Shown here piece after piece: positions 7,815-17,502 of a stretch of 33,653 nt of DNA. Source of the stretch: Candidatus Blautia avicola (GTDB lineage: Bacteria > Bacillota > Clostridia > Lachnospirales > Lachnospiraceae); the NCBI GenBank assembly GCA_019120515.1, contig DWUY01000057.1, positions 1-33,653 on the forward strand, read 5' to 3'. Both the position numbers and the translations under genes were made by a program. Below the pieces are notes generated by a model that did no database searches, was not told the origin of the DNA, and worked only from the letters and a program-made list of their open reading frames with translations. Each line of letters begins with the position of its first letter. Positions within the stretch are counted from its first letter, which is position 1.

Positions 7815-8759
7815 CTACAGACTGCTTTTCCGCAGATTTGACTCAAAGAGACGGTTATATCCCAGCCAGTCTTTCTGTTCTCCGGCTCCGTTAAAGATTT
7901 CCGTAAGAGTTTCCATCTTAGCGTCGGTATTATCCGCCAGATTTAAAGCGACTGCCTCTGCCAGAGCCGGTTTTTTTGGAGAGCCATACTCCAGTTCCCC
8001 GTGGTGGGCAAGGATACAGTGCTTTACTTCACTCTCCAGCTTCTCCGGAAATCCCGGAATTTCCCTGGCTTTATCATGGACCATCTCTGCCCCGATCATA
8101 ATATGTCCCAGAAGCTGGCCGTCATCGGTATAGTCGTTTTTTGGAAAAGGACTCAGTTCCCTGGTCTTGCCGATATCGTGGAGCATAGCAGAGGTAAGCA
8201 GCAGATCCTGATTCAGGATCGGATAAGTTTTGCAATAATACTGACAAAGCCTGGTCACGCTTAAAGTATGTTCCATCAGACCGCCAATAAAGCCATGGTG
8301 AACAGTCTTGGCAGCAGAATTTCCTTTAAAGGCCCGGACGAATTCTTCATCTTCCTCAAAAAAGCTCATCAGCAGCCGGTGAAGATATGGATTTTTCACC
8401 TGGGCCGCGCAGCCTAAAAGTTCCTGATACATGGTGTCTATGTTCTTATCGCTTACCGGAAGGTAATTTCCCGGGTCGTACTCTCCCTCCCCGGCTTTTC
8501 TTGCCCGTTTGATACTTACCTGCAGGCTTCCCTGAAAGCTGGTCACATCTCCTACTACGTCTATGTAATCCAAAGGATCGAATTCATCAATTCCCAGAGA
8601 ATTGGGTTCCCAGATCTTTCCGTCTATGGTCCCTGTTTTGTCCTGAAGGATCAGGTTTTCGTAAGGCTTTCCGTTTTTGGTCACAGCCGCCTGTTTATGT
8701 TTACACAAATAAATTCCTGATATTTTTTCTCCTTCATGAAGTTCACTGATAAATTTCAT
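7815..8759 (-). CDS. yhaM: 3'-5' exoribonuclease YhaM-like (OB-fold plus HD domain)
   Basis: 314 aa; N-terminal OB-fold (KTGTIDGKIWEP) and HD domain (HHGFIGGLMEHTLSVTRLC...LLTSAMLHDIGKTREL). Confidence 0.85.
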   Translation of the reverse strand: MKFISELHEGEKISGIYLCKHKQAAVTKNGKPYENLILQDKTGTIDGKIWEPNSLGIDEFDPLDYIDVVGDVTSFQGSLQVSIKRARKAGEGEYDPGNYLPVSDKNIDTMYQELLGCAAQVKNPYLHRLLMSFFEEDEEFVRAFKGNSAAKTVHHGFIGGLMEHTLSVTRLCQYYCKTYPILNQDLLLTSAMLHDIGKTRELSPFPKNDYTDDGQLLGHIMIGAEMVHDKAREIPGFPEKLESEVKHCILAHHGELEYGSPKKPALAEAVALNLADNTDAKMETLTEIFNGAGEQKDWLGYNRLFESNLRKSSL

Positions 8760-8774
8760 GGTTTCATGCCCTTT

Positions 8775-10262
8775 CTATTTTGCCTTTAATGTTACTTTAA
8801 AAGATACCTCTACATACCCTTCTGTGCCCTGGCGCATAGCTTTCACGTCAATAGTCTCTCCTGCTTTGCAGGCTTTTAACTGCTGCTGGTATCCTTTCAC
8901 AGTTTCCACAGTCTCCCCATTGATCTCGGTGATCACATCGCCGTTCTGGATCCCTACCTGCATAGCCGGGGAGTCCACTTCCACTTCTTCTACAAAGACC
9001 CCTTTGGGAATTCCCTTTTTCTCGGAAATCTCCGCAGTGATATTGGTCCCTGTAACTCCCATATAAATAATATCCTGGTTGCCTGACAGCGTCCGGATCA
9101 GTTCTCTGCTGTCGGAAACAGACAGGCCGGTGATCAGATTCTGTGTATCCTCATTTGCAAAAGACTGCGCGATAATGCCGATGATCTCCCCGTCCAGGTT
9201 CACGATCACGCCGCTGCCCTTGCTGCTGCCTGTGATATCTGTGGCGATCAGGCCATATTGAGCGTCCACTCTGGACACAGCATTGGATGTAGAAGTCACG
9301 ATTCCGTAACCGACAGAATCACTATACCCCATAGGACTGCCGATTGCAAGTACTGGTTCTCCCTGTTTTACATTATAGGACTCTCCCAGAGGGGCGATAG
9401 CTACTGCCTGCTGGGTTTCCGCAGGTACCTGGGACTTTTCCACCTTCACAATAGCAAATCCCGTATTGCTGTCTGCTTTCTGGAACCGTGCGTCAATCGT
9501 CGTCCCGTCGCAGAAAGTCACTTCGATCCGGTCTACATTTTCCACGATCCTGTATTCCGTAAGTATATAATATTCCTGTCCGCTTTCCGCTACCAGAAGC
9601 CCGGAAATCTGGCTTTCGTAAGGAGTCTGGAACCAGTCCTGGTCATTCTGTCTGCTGTTAACGGTCACAACAGATTTTTCCGCCTCCTGGGCGGTGGAAA
9701 AGATTTCTGAATATAAGGTCTGATAATCTTCCGGGGTCATTTCCTGGATAATAGTTGTCTGCTCCTGCTGTGTATCTTCCGGATCCTCCTGAGTTTCTTC
9801 CTGTTCTTCTTCCGTCTCCTCCGTACCGTTTTGAAACTGCACCTCCTGGTCGTTTTTCCGATCTATAGCGCGCTGGAGCAGTCCCGGCGCCAGGGCGCCG
9901 AAAACCAGCGCCGCGGCCAGTCCGAAAACCGCCCCGGACCCTGCCAGCTTTCCGATCTGCTTGGCCAGTTTTTTCTTATCTAACGGTTTGGCCTTTATGG
10001 TTTCCTTCATAAATTCATAAGAATCCCCGGATTCCTCTGTCTCTGTCTCTGCCTTCTCCGTTTCAGTTTTCTCCCTTTCGGCTGCTTCTTCCCGGGAATC
10101 CTGCTGGGCCTGGACTTCCGCCTTTTCCCGGCTTTCCTTTTCTTCTCCTGTCCCTTCTATGTCTGTTTCCTTCAGATTTTCTTCCCGGTCAAACTCTTCT
10201 TTTCTATCTTCGCCCATATTACTTGCTCTCCATGTGTCAGATTTCAGAATGCGCTCTGGCAT
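8775..10262 (-). CDS. HtrA/DegP-like membrane-anchored trypsin-like protease with PDZ domain
   Basis: 495 aa; acidic N-terminal cytoplasmic region, one TM segment, protease-like domain ending with ITGSSKGSGVIVNLDGEIIGI, C-terminal PDZ (GVFVEEVEVDSPAMQVGIQNGDVITEINGE). Confidence 0.8.
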   Translation of the reverse strand: MPERILKSDTWRASNMGEDRKEEFDREENLKETDIEGTGEEKESREKAEVQAQQDSREEAAEREKTETEKAETETEESGDSYEFMKETIKAKPLDKKKLAKQIGKLAGSGAVFGLAAALVFGALAPGLLQRAIDRKNDQEVQFQNGTEETEEEQEETQEDPEDTQQEQTTIIQEMTPEDYQTLYSEIFSTAQEAEKSVVTVNSRQNDQDWFQTPYESQISGLLVAESGQEYYILTEYRIVENVDRIEVTFCDGTTIDARFQKADSNTGFAIVKVEKSQVPAETQQAVAIAPLGESYNVKQGEPVLAIGSPMGYSDSVGYGIVTSTSNAVSRVDAQYGLIATDITGSSKGSGVIVNLDGEIIGIIAQSFANEDTQNLITGLSVSDSRELIRTLSGNQDIIYMGVTGTNITAEISEKKGIPKGVFVEEVEVDSPAMQVGIQNGDVITEINGETVETVKGYQQQLKACKAGETIDVKAMRQGTEGYVEVSFKVTLKAK

Positions 10263-10421
10263 ATTTTTGTCTATTATACTGAAAATTTATGAACTTTTTA
10301 TGAAGAATATACAAATATTCCTTTCTGACCTGGAAAAAAAGAGTTTCAAAAGCTTTTCATTCCCGGTCATTTCATGTAGAATAGAATGGACATAAAATTT
10401 GATTTTAACAAGGTGAAGAAG

Positions 10422-12800
10422 ATGAATGAAAAAGCTTTAAAGACTTTAGAATATTATAAGATCACAGAACTTCTGGAAGGTTTTGCCACTTCTCCTATGG
10501 GAAAGGATATGTGCCGCCGCCTGACGCCTTCTGAGGATCTGACGCAGATCCAGATCCTCCAGCAGGAGACTGCGGACGCTCTGGCAAGAGTTTTCCAGAA
10601 AGGCTCTCTATCCTTTGGAGGAGTTAAGGATATCCGCGGCTCATTAAAAAGACTGGAGATCGGAGGAACCCTGGGAACAGGAGAACTTCTGGACATTGCC
10701 GGTCTTCTGGAAAATGCGGGACGGGCAAAATCCTATTCCCGAAGGGATACGGATGAGGGAAATACAGATTCTCTGGATCCCATGTTTGAAGTTCTGGAAC
10801 CTCTCACTCCTCTGTCATCTGAGATCCGCCGCTGCATCCTGTCTCCGGAGGAAATCGCAGATGACGCCAGTCCGGGGCTCCGCCAGGTCCGCCGGAACAT
10901 GAAGAACATTAATGAAAAGATCCACAGCCAGCTGGCCTCTTATATCAGCGGAAGTTCCAGGACCTATCTTCAGGACGGAGTGATCACCATGCGGAACGGC
11001 CGGTACTGTATTCCCGTAAAATCCGAATACAGAGGCCAGGTTCCCGGTATGATCCACGACCAATCCTCCACCGGTTCTACGGTTTTTGTAGAACCCATGG
11101 CCGTAGTAAAATTGAATAACGATCTTCGGGAAATGGAAGTCCAGGAACAGACTGAGATTGAAAAAATCCTTTCCAGTCTCAGCCAGACTGCCGCTGAAAG
11201 CCTGGAACTGATCCAGGATGATCAGAAGGTCCTGACTCAGCTGGACTTTATCTTTGCCCGTGCTCTTCTGGCAAAATCTCAGAACGCCACAGAGCCCCAA
11301 TTTAATACAGATGGTATCATTGACCTGAAAAAAGCCCGGCACCCTTTGATTGAAAAACATCAGGTGGTACCCATTGATATCCGCCTGGGAGAAGACTTCG
11401 ACCTTCTGGTAGTTACCGGTCCCAACACCGGCGGTAAGACCGTTTCTCTGAAAACCGTGGGACTTCTTACCCTTATGGGACAGTCTGGTCTTCATATTCC
11501 TGCCTTCGACAACTCCCGTCTCAGTGTTTTCCGGGAAGTTTACGCAGATATCGGAGACGAACAAAGTATCGAGCAGTCCTTAAGTACCTTTTCCTCCCAT
11601 ATGACCAATGTAGTCCGGTTCCTGGAAAAGGCGGACCGGGATTCTCTGGTGCTTTTTGACGAGCTGGGAGCCGGAACAGACCCTACCGAAGGGGCCGCCC
11701 TTGCCATAGCCATCCTGTCCCATCTCCATGAACAGGGGATCCGGACTATGGCCACCACCCACTACAGCGAGCTTAAGGTCTATGCCCTTTCCACCCCGGG
11801 AGTAGAAAATGCTTCCTGCGAATTTGATGTAGAGACTCTTCGGCCTACCTACCGGCTTCTCATCGGTATTCCTGGAAAAAGTAATGCTTTTGCCATTTCC
11901 AGCAAGCTGGGACTGCCGGATTTCATTATCGACAAGGCCAAAGAACAGATCAGCCAGGAGGACGAGTCCTTTGAGGACGTTCTCTCCTCTCTGGAAGAAA
12001 GCCGCAAAACCATTGAATCCGAGCAGGAAGAAATCGAAAAATATAAAAAAGAGATCAAAGAATTAAAGGCCCGGTTAGAGGCAAAACAGGATAAGCTGGA
12101 TCAACAGAAAGATAAGATCCTGCAAAACGCCAATGAAGAAGCTTACCGGATCCTCCGGGATGCCAAAGAATACGCAGATCAGACTATGAAGATCTTTAAC
12201 AAGGCCGGAAAAGAAACTTTAAGCGCCAAAGAACTGGAAGCCCAGAGGGAAAAACTCCGCAAAAAAGCAGACTCTGCCGGAAAGAAGATCGCTCTGAAGA
12301 CTCCTGCGAAAAAGAAGTCCACGCTCACAGCAAAAGATATTTCTCTGGGAGACAGTGTCCGGGTACTGAGTCTGAATGTAAAGGGAACCATCAGTTCCAA
12401 GCCGGATGCCAAGGGTATGGTTTATGTACAGATGGGGATCCTCCGGTCTAAAGTGGCGCTTTCAGATCTGGAACTCATTGATGAACCGGTGATCACCGGA
12501 CCCTCTCTTCAGAAGACCGGCGCGGGAAAGATCCGCATGAATAAATCTGCCTCTGTCAGGACAGAGATCAATCTTCTGGGCAAAACTGTAGACGAAGCTA
12601 TCGGAGAACTGGATAAATACCTGGATGACGCTTATCTGGCTCATTTAAGCAGTGTCCGGATCGTCCACGGTAAAGGTACCGGCGCTCTGCGGAAAGGTAT
12701 CCATAATTATCTGAAACGACTGAAATATGTAGACAATTTTCATCTGGCAGAATTTGGTGAAGGCGATGCCGGAGTGACCATTGTGGAATTTAAAAAGTAA
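10422..12800 (+). CDS. mutS2: Endonuclease MutS2
   Basis: Walker A (VVTGPNTGGKTVSLKTVGLL), LFDELGAGTDPTEGAALA, coiled coil, C-terminal Smr domain (VRIVHGKGTGALRKGIHNYLK). Start moved to 10422 (MNEKALKTLEYYKI) behind AAGGTGAAGAAG; the ORF track starts at 10386. Confidence 0.95.
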   Translation: MNEKALKTLEYYKITELLEGFATSPMGKDMCRRLTPSEDLTQIQILQQETADALARVFQKGSLSFGGVKDIRGSLKRLEIGGTLGTGELLDIAGLLENAGRAKSYSRRDTDEGNTDSLDPMFEVLEPLTPLSSEIRRCILSPEEIADDASPGLRQVRRNMKNINEKIHSQLASYISGSSRTYLQDGVITMRNGRYCIPVKSEYRGQVPGMIHDQSSTGSTVFVEPMAVVKLNNDLREMEVQEQTEIEKILSSLSQTAAESLELIQDDQKVLTQLDFIFARALLAKSQNATEPQFNTDGIIDLKKARHPLIEKHQVVPIDIRLGEDFDLLVVTGPNTGGKTVSLKTVGLLTLMGQSGLHIPAFDNSRLSVFREVYADIGDEQSIEQSLSTFSSHMTNVVRFLEKADRDSLVLFDELGAGTDPTEGAALAIAILSHLHEQGIRTMATTHYSELKVYALSTPGVENASCEFDVETLRPTYRLLIGIPGKSNAFAISSKLGLPDFIIDKAKEQISQEDESFEDVLSSLEESRKTIESEQEEIEKYKKEIKELKARLEAKQDKLDQQKDKILQNANEEAYRILRDAKEYADQTMKIFNKAGKETLSAKELEAQREKLRKKADSAGKKIALKTPAKKKSTLTAKDISLGDSVRVLSLNVKGTISSKPDAKGMVYVQMGILRSKVALSDLELIDEPVITGPSLQKTGAGKIRMNKSASVRTEINLLGKTVDEAIGELDKYLDDAYLAHLSSVRIVHGKGTGALRKGIHNYLKRLKYVDNFHLAEFGEGDAGVTIVEFKK

Positions 12801-12811
12801 GGGGGATATAT

Positions 12812-13516
12812 ATGGCTGTAAAACAGAAAATACTGATCGTAGATGATGACAACAATATTGCAGAGCTGATCTCTCTGTATCTTACAAAAGAGTGCTATGA
12901 CACCAGGATCGTAAATGACGGGGAGGAAGCCTTGAAAGCCTTTGCCTCCTTTGCGCCTAACCTGATCCTGCTGGACCTGATGCTTCCGGGTATGGACGGC
13001 TACCAGGTGTGCCGGGAGATCCGTCACAAATCTAACGTACCGATCATCATGCTCTCTGCAAAAGGGGAGATCTTCGATAAAGTCCTGGGCCTGGAACTGG
13101 GCGCAGACGACTATATGATCAAGCCATTCGACTCCAAAGAACTGGTTGCCCGGGTAAAAGCCGTGCTCCGCAGGTATCAGCCTACGGTGGCTCCGGCAAC
13201 ACAGCCGGCGGGAAAATATGTGGAATATCCGGATCTGGCCATTAATCTGACCAATTACTCGGTGATCTACTACGGAAATCAGATCGACATGCCGCCAAAA
13301 GAGCTGGAACTTCTTTATTTCCTGGCTTCCTCTCCCAATCAGGTATTTACCAGAGAGCAGCTTCTGGATCATATCTGGGGATACGAATATATCGGGGATA
13401 CCAGAACAGTAGATGTCCATATCAAGCGTCTTAGGGAAAAGATCAAAGACCACCCGGCCTGGTCGATTGCCACGGTATGGGGGATCGGTTATAAATTTGA
13501 GGTAAAGAACAGATGA
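12812..13516 (+). CDS. OmpR/PhoB-type response regulator
   Basis: Receiver domain (LIVDDDNN, LILLDLMLPGMDG, KPFD) and winged-helix DNA-binding domain (TREQLLDHIWGYEYIGDTRTVDVHIKRLREKI). Confidence 0.95.
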   Translation: MAVKQKILIVDDDNNIAELISLYLTKECYDTRIVNDGEEALKAFASFAPNLILLDLMLPGMDGYQVCREIRHKSNVPIIMLSAKGEIFDKVLGLELGADDYMIKPFDSKELVARVKAVLRRYQPTVAPATQPAGKYVEYPDLAINLTNYSVIYYGNQIDMPPKELELLYFLASSPNQVFTREQLLDHIWGYEYIGDTRTVDVHIKRLREKIKDHPAWSIATVWGIGYKFEVKNR

Positions 13517-14934
13517 AAAAATACCTGTATATAAAATTTGTCCTGGCATTTTTTATACTGGGTTTCATTGGCTTTTTCATCGTGGCCCTCGCAGGCAGTT
13601 CCATGGCAGAACATCATGTAGAATCGGTATACAGTAATCAGCTTTACCGGGAAGCCACGGACATTGCTTCTAACAGGGCTACAAAATATTATCGGGAAAC
13701 CCTCTCCCCTGAGGATACTTACCAGAATCTCTGCACAGTGGCTTCCTATCAGGAGTGTTCCATCTGGCTGATCAGTCCTCAGGGCGAGATCCTGATGAAT
13801 ACGGCAGAACCTATGTATACAGAAAACTATCCCGAGATTGAGGACTTTAACCCCGGGACCACCAGCGGTTCCTACTATCAGACCGGTTTTTTCTTTGGCG
13901 AATTTTCCCAGGAACAATTAAGCGTCATGGTACCGGTTACTGTAAATATGCGGGTGGAAGGATATGTGGCCATCCATCTTCCCATGTCCATCGTATATGG
14001 AGAACGGGACGATATCCTGAACATGATCTATATTTTGTTCTTTATTTTTCTCATAGTCCTGGCTGTGATCATTCCGGTATTTTCCTTCATGATCTACCGG
14101 CCTCTGAAAAAGATCATTCAGGGAGCAGACGCCTTCGCTTCCGGGAATCTGAAGTACAATATACCCCTGGACAAGGAAGACGAGCTGGGGTATCTGGCCC
14201 TTACCCTGAATTATATGTCTGACGAACTGGACATGACCGGCAGCTACCAGAGAAAATTTATTGCTAATGTTTCCCACGACTTCCGTTCTCCTCTGACCTC
14301 TATCAAAGGGTATACAGAAGCTATCCTGGACGGCACCATTCCTCCTGAACTTCAAGAAAAGTATCTGAAGATCGTAGTCTTTGAGACCGACCGGCTTTAT
14401 AAACTGACAGAAAGTCTTCTGACTTTAAATAACCTGGATCAGAAAGGACGTCATCTGGACTACTCGGATTTTGATATCAATAATGTGATCAAGACCACTG
14501 CCGCCACTTTTGAGGGAACCTGCAGAGACCGGAGGATTTCTATTGAATTGCTTCTCACAGGGCAGACCCTCTTTGTCCACGCGGATATGGTCCAGATCCA
14601 GCAGGTGCTTTACAACCTTATTGACAACGCCATTAAATTCAGCCCGGAGGATTCTGTGATCAAGATCGAATCTTCTCTGAAGCACGAAACCGTCTTTGTC
14701 TCCGTAAAAGATATGGGCTGCGGGATCGCCAAAGCCAACCTTCCGAAGATCTGGGACCGTTTCTATAAGATCGACTCTTCCAGAGGAAAAGACCGGAAAG
14801 GCACAGGCCTGGGGCTCTCTATCGTAAAAGAGATCATTAACGCCCACAAACAGAATATCAATGTGATCAGTACGGAAGGGGTTGGCACAGAGTTTATCTT
14901 CACCCTGGCAAAAAGCCCCGAGAAAGAATCCTGA
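13513..14934 (+). CDS. Membrane sensor histidine kinase
   Basis: Two TM segments, HAMP, FIANVSHDFRSPLTSIKGYTEAI H-box, NLIDNAIKFSPE N-box, GTGLGLSIVKEI; overlaps the response regulator by 4 nt. Confidence 0.95.
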   Translation: MKKYLYIKFVLAFFILGFIGFFIVALAGSSMAEHHVESVYSNQLYREATDIASNRATKYYRETLSPEDTYQNLCTVASYQECSIWLISPQGEILMNTAEPMYTENYPEIEDFNPGTTSGSYYQTGFFFGEFSQEQLSVMVPVTVNMRVEGYVAIHLPMSIVYGERDDILNMIYILFFIFLIVLAVIIPVFSFMIYRPLKKIIQGADAFASGNLKYNIPLDKEDELGYLALTLNYMSDELDMTGSYQRKFIANVSHDFRSPLTSIKGYTEAILDGTIPPELQEKYLKIVVFETDRLYKLTESLLTLNNLDQKGRHLDYSDFDINNVIKTTAATFEGTCRDRRISIELLLTGQTLFVHADMVQIQQVLYNLIDNAIKFSPEDSVIKIESSLKHETVFVSVKDMGCGIAKANLPKIWDRFYKIDSSRGKDRKGTGLGLSIVKEIINAHKQNINVISTEGVGTEFIFTLAKSPEKES

Positions 14935-14937
14935 CAA

Positions 14938-15068
14938 TCGGATAGGGAAGAGTCCTTCCCTATCCGCTGCGATGCTGCGGGCAGCTCCAGGCAAAGCCTG
15001 TCGCTGTCCGTTGCCCGGCAAATGTCTGCCCGTGCAAGCACGGCAGGCGCTTGCCGGTCGTATCGCAC
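14938..15068 (+). repeat. Structured dispersed repeat, copy 1
   Basis: TCGGATAGGGAAG...GTATCGCAC; about 12 differences over ~131 nt from copy 2 at 28768-28899. Hairpin GGATAGGGAAG/CTTCCCTATCC, then an 8 bp closing stem TGCGATGC/GTATCGCA around further hairpins. Confidence 0.85.
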
Positions 15069-15077
15069 AAAAAACAA

Positions 15078-15126
15078 GGGACTGTCCTATGAAACATTCT
15101 CGGCTTCTGTTTCATAGGGCAGTCCC
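15078..15126. terminator. Long hairpin between convergent genes (bidirectional terminator or palindromic repeat)
   Basis: GGGACTGTCCTATGAAAC / GTTTCATAGGGCAGTCCC, 18 bp stem with one G-U, ending just before the trmL stop. Confidence 0.6.
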
Positions 15127-15132
15127 CATTGT

Positions 15133-15633
15133 TTATTTCCACTGATATTTTGTCAGATGTCCTTCTAGCTGCATGTGATCGAAGTGATTCTGCCGCAGGG
15201 CCTCGTAAAGGACGATGGCAACAGAATTGCTCAGATTCAGAGACCGGATATCTCCGATCATAGGGATCCGTATGGCCGTCTCCTGGTTTTCCAGCAGGAT
15301 CTCCTCGGGGATCCCGGCGCTTTCTTTTCCGAACATGATATAGCAGTCCTCTTCATAGTGGACCTCTGTGTATACCTGAGGGGCCTTGGTGGTAGCCATG
15401 TAGATCTTTGCCCCGGGATTTTTATCCAGGAAATCCTGGTAATTGAGATAGGTCGTCACATCCAGATCTTTCCAGTAATCCATTCCCGCTCTCTTAATCG
15501 CCTTTTCATTGAGCCTAAAGCCCAATGGCTCGATAAGGTGGAGCCGGGTCCCTGTAGCCACGCAGGTTCTTCCGATATTTCCCGTATTTGATGGGATCTC
15601 CGGCTCATATAATACAATATTCAGCTTTGCCAT
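15133..15633 (-). CDS. trmL: tRNA (cytidine(34)-2'-O)-methyltransferase TrmL (SPOUT family)
   Basis: MAKLNIVLYEPEIPSNTGNIGRTCVATGTRLHLIEPLGF...FGKESAGIPEEIL...IPMIGDIRSLNLSNSVAIVLYEALRQ. Confidence 0.92.
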   Translation of the reverse strand: MAKLNIVLYEPEIPSNTGNIGRTCVATGTRLHLIEPLGFRLNEKAIKRAGMDYWKDLDVTTYLNYQDFLDKNPGAKIYMATTKAPQVYTEVHYEEDCYIMFGKESAGIPEEILLENQETAIRIPMIGDIRSLNLSNSVAIVLYEALRQNHFDHMQLEGHLTKYQWK

Positions 15634-15647
15634 TTTCTCTTCCTCTG

Positions 15648-16634
15648 TTACTGATAGATTTTGTACAGCTCATCGCTCTGAGGCTTATCCAGATATCTGG
15701 TATCCTCACCGTTTCTTAAGATCCGTTCATTTCCTGAAGTAGCCTTTCCCACTACAGAAGCAGGGATCCCTGCCTGTTTCAGCTTCTCTGCCAGGCCGTA
15801 TCCGTCGTCTGCGGCGATCATCATGGAACCGCTGGACATAAGGATATAGGGATTCAGACCCAGGGCCTCGCATACCTCCACGGTCTCCTGACGGATGGGG
15901 ATCTTCTTCAGATCAATATCCAGACCCACTCCGGAACCGCTTCCCATTTCCCAAAGAGCGCCGAAGACGCCTCCTTCTGTAATATCATGCATAGCGGAAA
16001 TACTCCAGTCCCTGGCGATCTTCGCCTCAGGGACCACGGACAGATACTGGTCAAAATTCTTGGCTGTCTCTACAAAAGAGGGAGCAAACTTTTTCAAAAG
16101 CTCCTCTTCCTTTTCTTTGGCCGCCACAGAAGTTCCTTCCAGACCGATCCATTTGGTGATCAGGATATCCTGTCCCGGCTTTACAGAAGCTGTGGTAAGG
16201 ATATTTTCCTTCTTCATTTTTCCCACTCCTGTAAGAGAGATCAGAGGCTGTTTTACTACCTGGGTGATCTCTGTATGGCCGCCCATAACTTCCATGTTCA
16301 GCTCTTTGCAGGCGCCTTCCACCCCCCGCATCATTTCTTTGAGTTCTCCCTCCTGGGTATCCGGGGTAAGAAGAATAGTCAGCATGATCCCCAGAGGATC
16401 TGCGCCGGAAGCCGCCAGGTCATTGGCGGTTACATGGACGCTGTGCCTGCCGATATCTTTGGTAGTGCCTGTTATGGGGTCTGAAGAAAGGACAAAAACC
16501 TCTCCTTCCCCCAGTTCCACTACCGCACAGTCCTGACCTACCGCAGGGCCTACCAGTACCTCGTCTCTCCTGTGTTCTACTTCTTTTAAAACGGAACGTA
16601 TCAACATAGGTTCCGGTAATTTTCCAATTTTCAT
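15648..16634 (-). CDS. AIR synthase-related (PurM/HypE/ThiL-like) protein
   Basis: GPAVGQDCAVVELGEGEVFVLSSDPITGT...VTANDLAASGADPLGIMLTILL...MGGHTEIT; PurM-type N- and C-terminal domains. Confidence 0.8.
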   Translation of the reverse strand: MKIGKLPEPMLIRSVLKEVEHRRDEVLVGPAVGQDCAVVELGEGEVFVLSSDPITGTTKDIGRHSVHVTANDLAASGADPLGIMLTILLTPDTQEGELKEMMRGVEGACKELNMEVMGGHTEITQVVKQPLISLTGVGKMKKENILTTASVKPGQDILITKWIGLEGTSVAAKEKEEELLKKFAPSFVETAKNFDQYLSVVPEAKIARDWSISAMHDITEGGVFGALWEMGSGSGVGLDIDLKKIPIRQETVEVCEALGLNPYILMSSGSMMIAADDGYGLAEKLKQAGIPASVVGKATSGNERILRNGEDTRYLDKPQSDELYKIYQ

Positions 16635-16679
16635 CTTCCAAACCTCCGATCAAAGGGCCCAAAGCCCCATTGCTTTTTC

Positions 16680-16784
16680 TTATAACGCATATGCCGCCAG
16701 AGGCACGACCATAGCCAGCACAATAAGGATTGCCAGTACAGCCGCAAAAATCTGCTGTTTTTTCGAATCTTTTCTGTTTCTCAT
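16680..16784 (-). CDS. Small single-TM protein, 34 aa
   Basis: MRNRKDSKKQQIFAAVLAILIVLAMVVPLAAYAL*; basic N-terminus plus one hydrophobic helix, between two same-strand genes. Not in the ORF track. Confidence 0.55.
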   Translation of the reverse strand: MRNRKDSKKQQIFAAVLAILIVLAMVVPLAAYAL

Positions 16785-16789
16785 ATTCT

Positions 16790-17500
16790 CTACCTCACAA
16801 TCTTTCCATAGGTTCCCAGGATCCTGTCAATCAGCCGGGAAGCTTCATTTTTTGTCAGACTCTCCGGCTCTACATCAAGGTTTATTCTATGATATTTTAC
16901 CAGATCCTGCAAGTAACGTTTTTGCGCCGGCGTAATGGGGCTCTGGCGTTTTACCTTATAGATAAGGGCTTTCGGTTCAAACAGTTCCGGTGATCTCTCC
17001 CCAAACTCTTCCCGCAGCCTTTCGTAAAGGCGAAAGGTCGTCAGGGCATCTTCCAGCGCCCGGTGGGCCTCCTGCTGAGGGATCTGGTAATACTGGCGCA
17101 GACTCTGTAGACTTCTGCTCTCCAGATCCGGGAGAAGGACTCTGGCGATCTTCAGGGTATCCATCCCCTGTTTTTCAAAGGGCAGCCCCATATTCACCGC
17201 ACTGTGCTTTACAAAGCTGTAATCAAACATCAGGTTATGTCCCAGAAGAGGCAGTTCTTCGCAGAACTCCAGCAATCCCGTCACTGCCTCTTCCGCAAAG
17301 GGCTGTCCTTCTACCATCTGGTCGCTAATCCCGGTAAGGTCTGTGATCCTTTCCGGGATCTTTACCCGGGGATCCACCAGAAGGCTGTAGGTTTCCTGTA
17401 CCTGCCCGTCTATGATCTTTGCCGCTCCGATCTCAATGATCCTGTCTTTTTTCGGTTCCAGACCTGTGGTCTCCAGGTCCAGAGATACATATTCTCTCAT
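16790..17500 (-). CDS. DnaQ/DEDD-family 3'-5' exonuclease
   Basis: YVSLDLETTGLEPKKDRIIEIGA, LLGHNLMFDYSFVK, QEAHRALEDALTTF. Confidence 0.85.
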   Translation of the reverse strand: MREYVSLDLETTGLEPKKDRIIEIGAAKIIDGQVQETYSLLVDPRVKIPERITDLTGISDQMVEGQPFAEEAVTGLLEFCEELPLLGHNLMFDYSFVKHSAVNMGLPFEKQGMDTLKIARVLLPDLESRSLQSLRQYYQIPQQEAHRALEDALTTFRLYERLREEFGERSPELFEPKALIYKVKRQSPITPAQKRYLQDLVKYHRINLDVEPESLTKNEASRLIDRILGTYGKIVR

Positions 17501-17502
17501 AG

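Noticed and set aside
14763-15145. ORFs over repeat copy 1 (e.g. 14763-15077, 14882-15145) and over copy 2 (28765-29016, 28841-29254)
   Set aside because: The similar translations reflect the shared nucleotide repeat; both copies look like structured non-coding DNA/RNA, and the copy 2 ORFs overlap a real rubredoxin gene.
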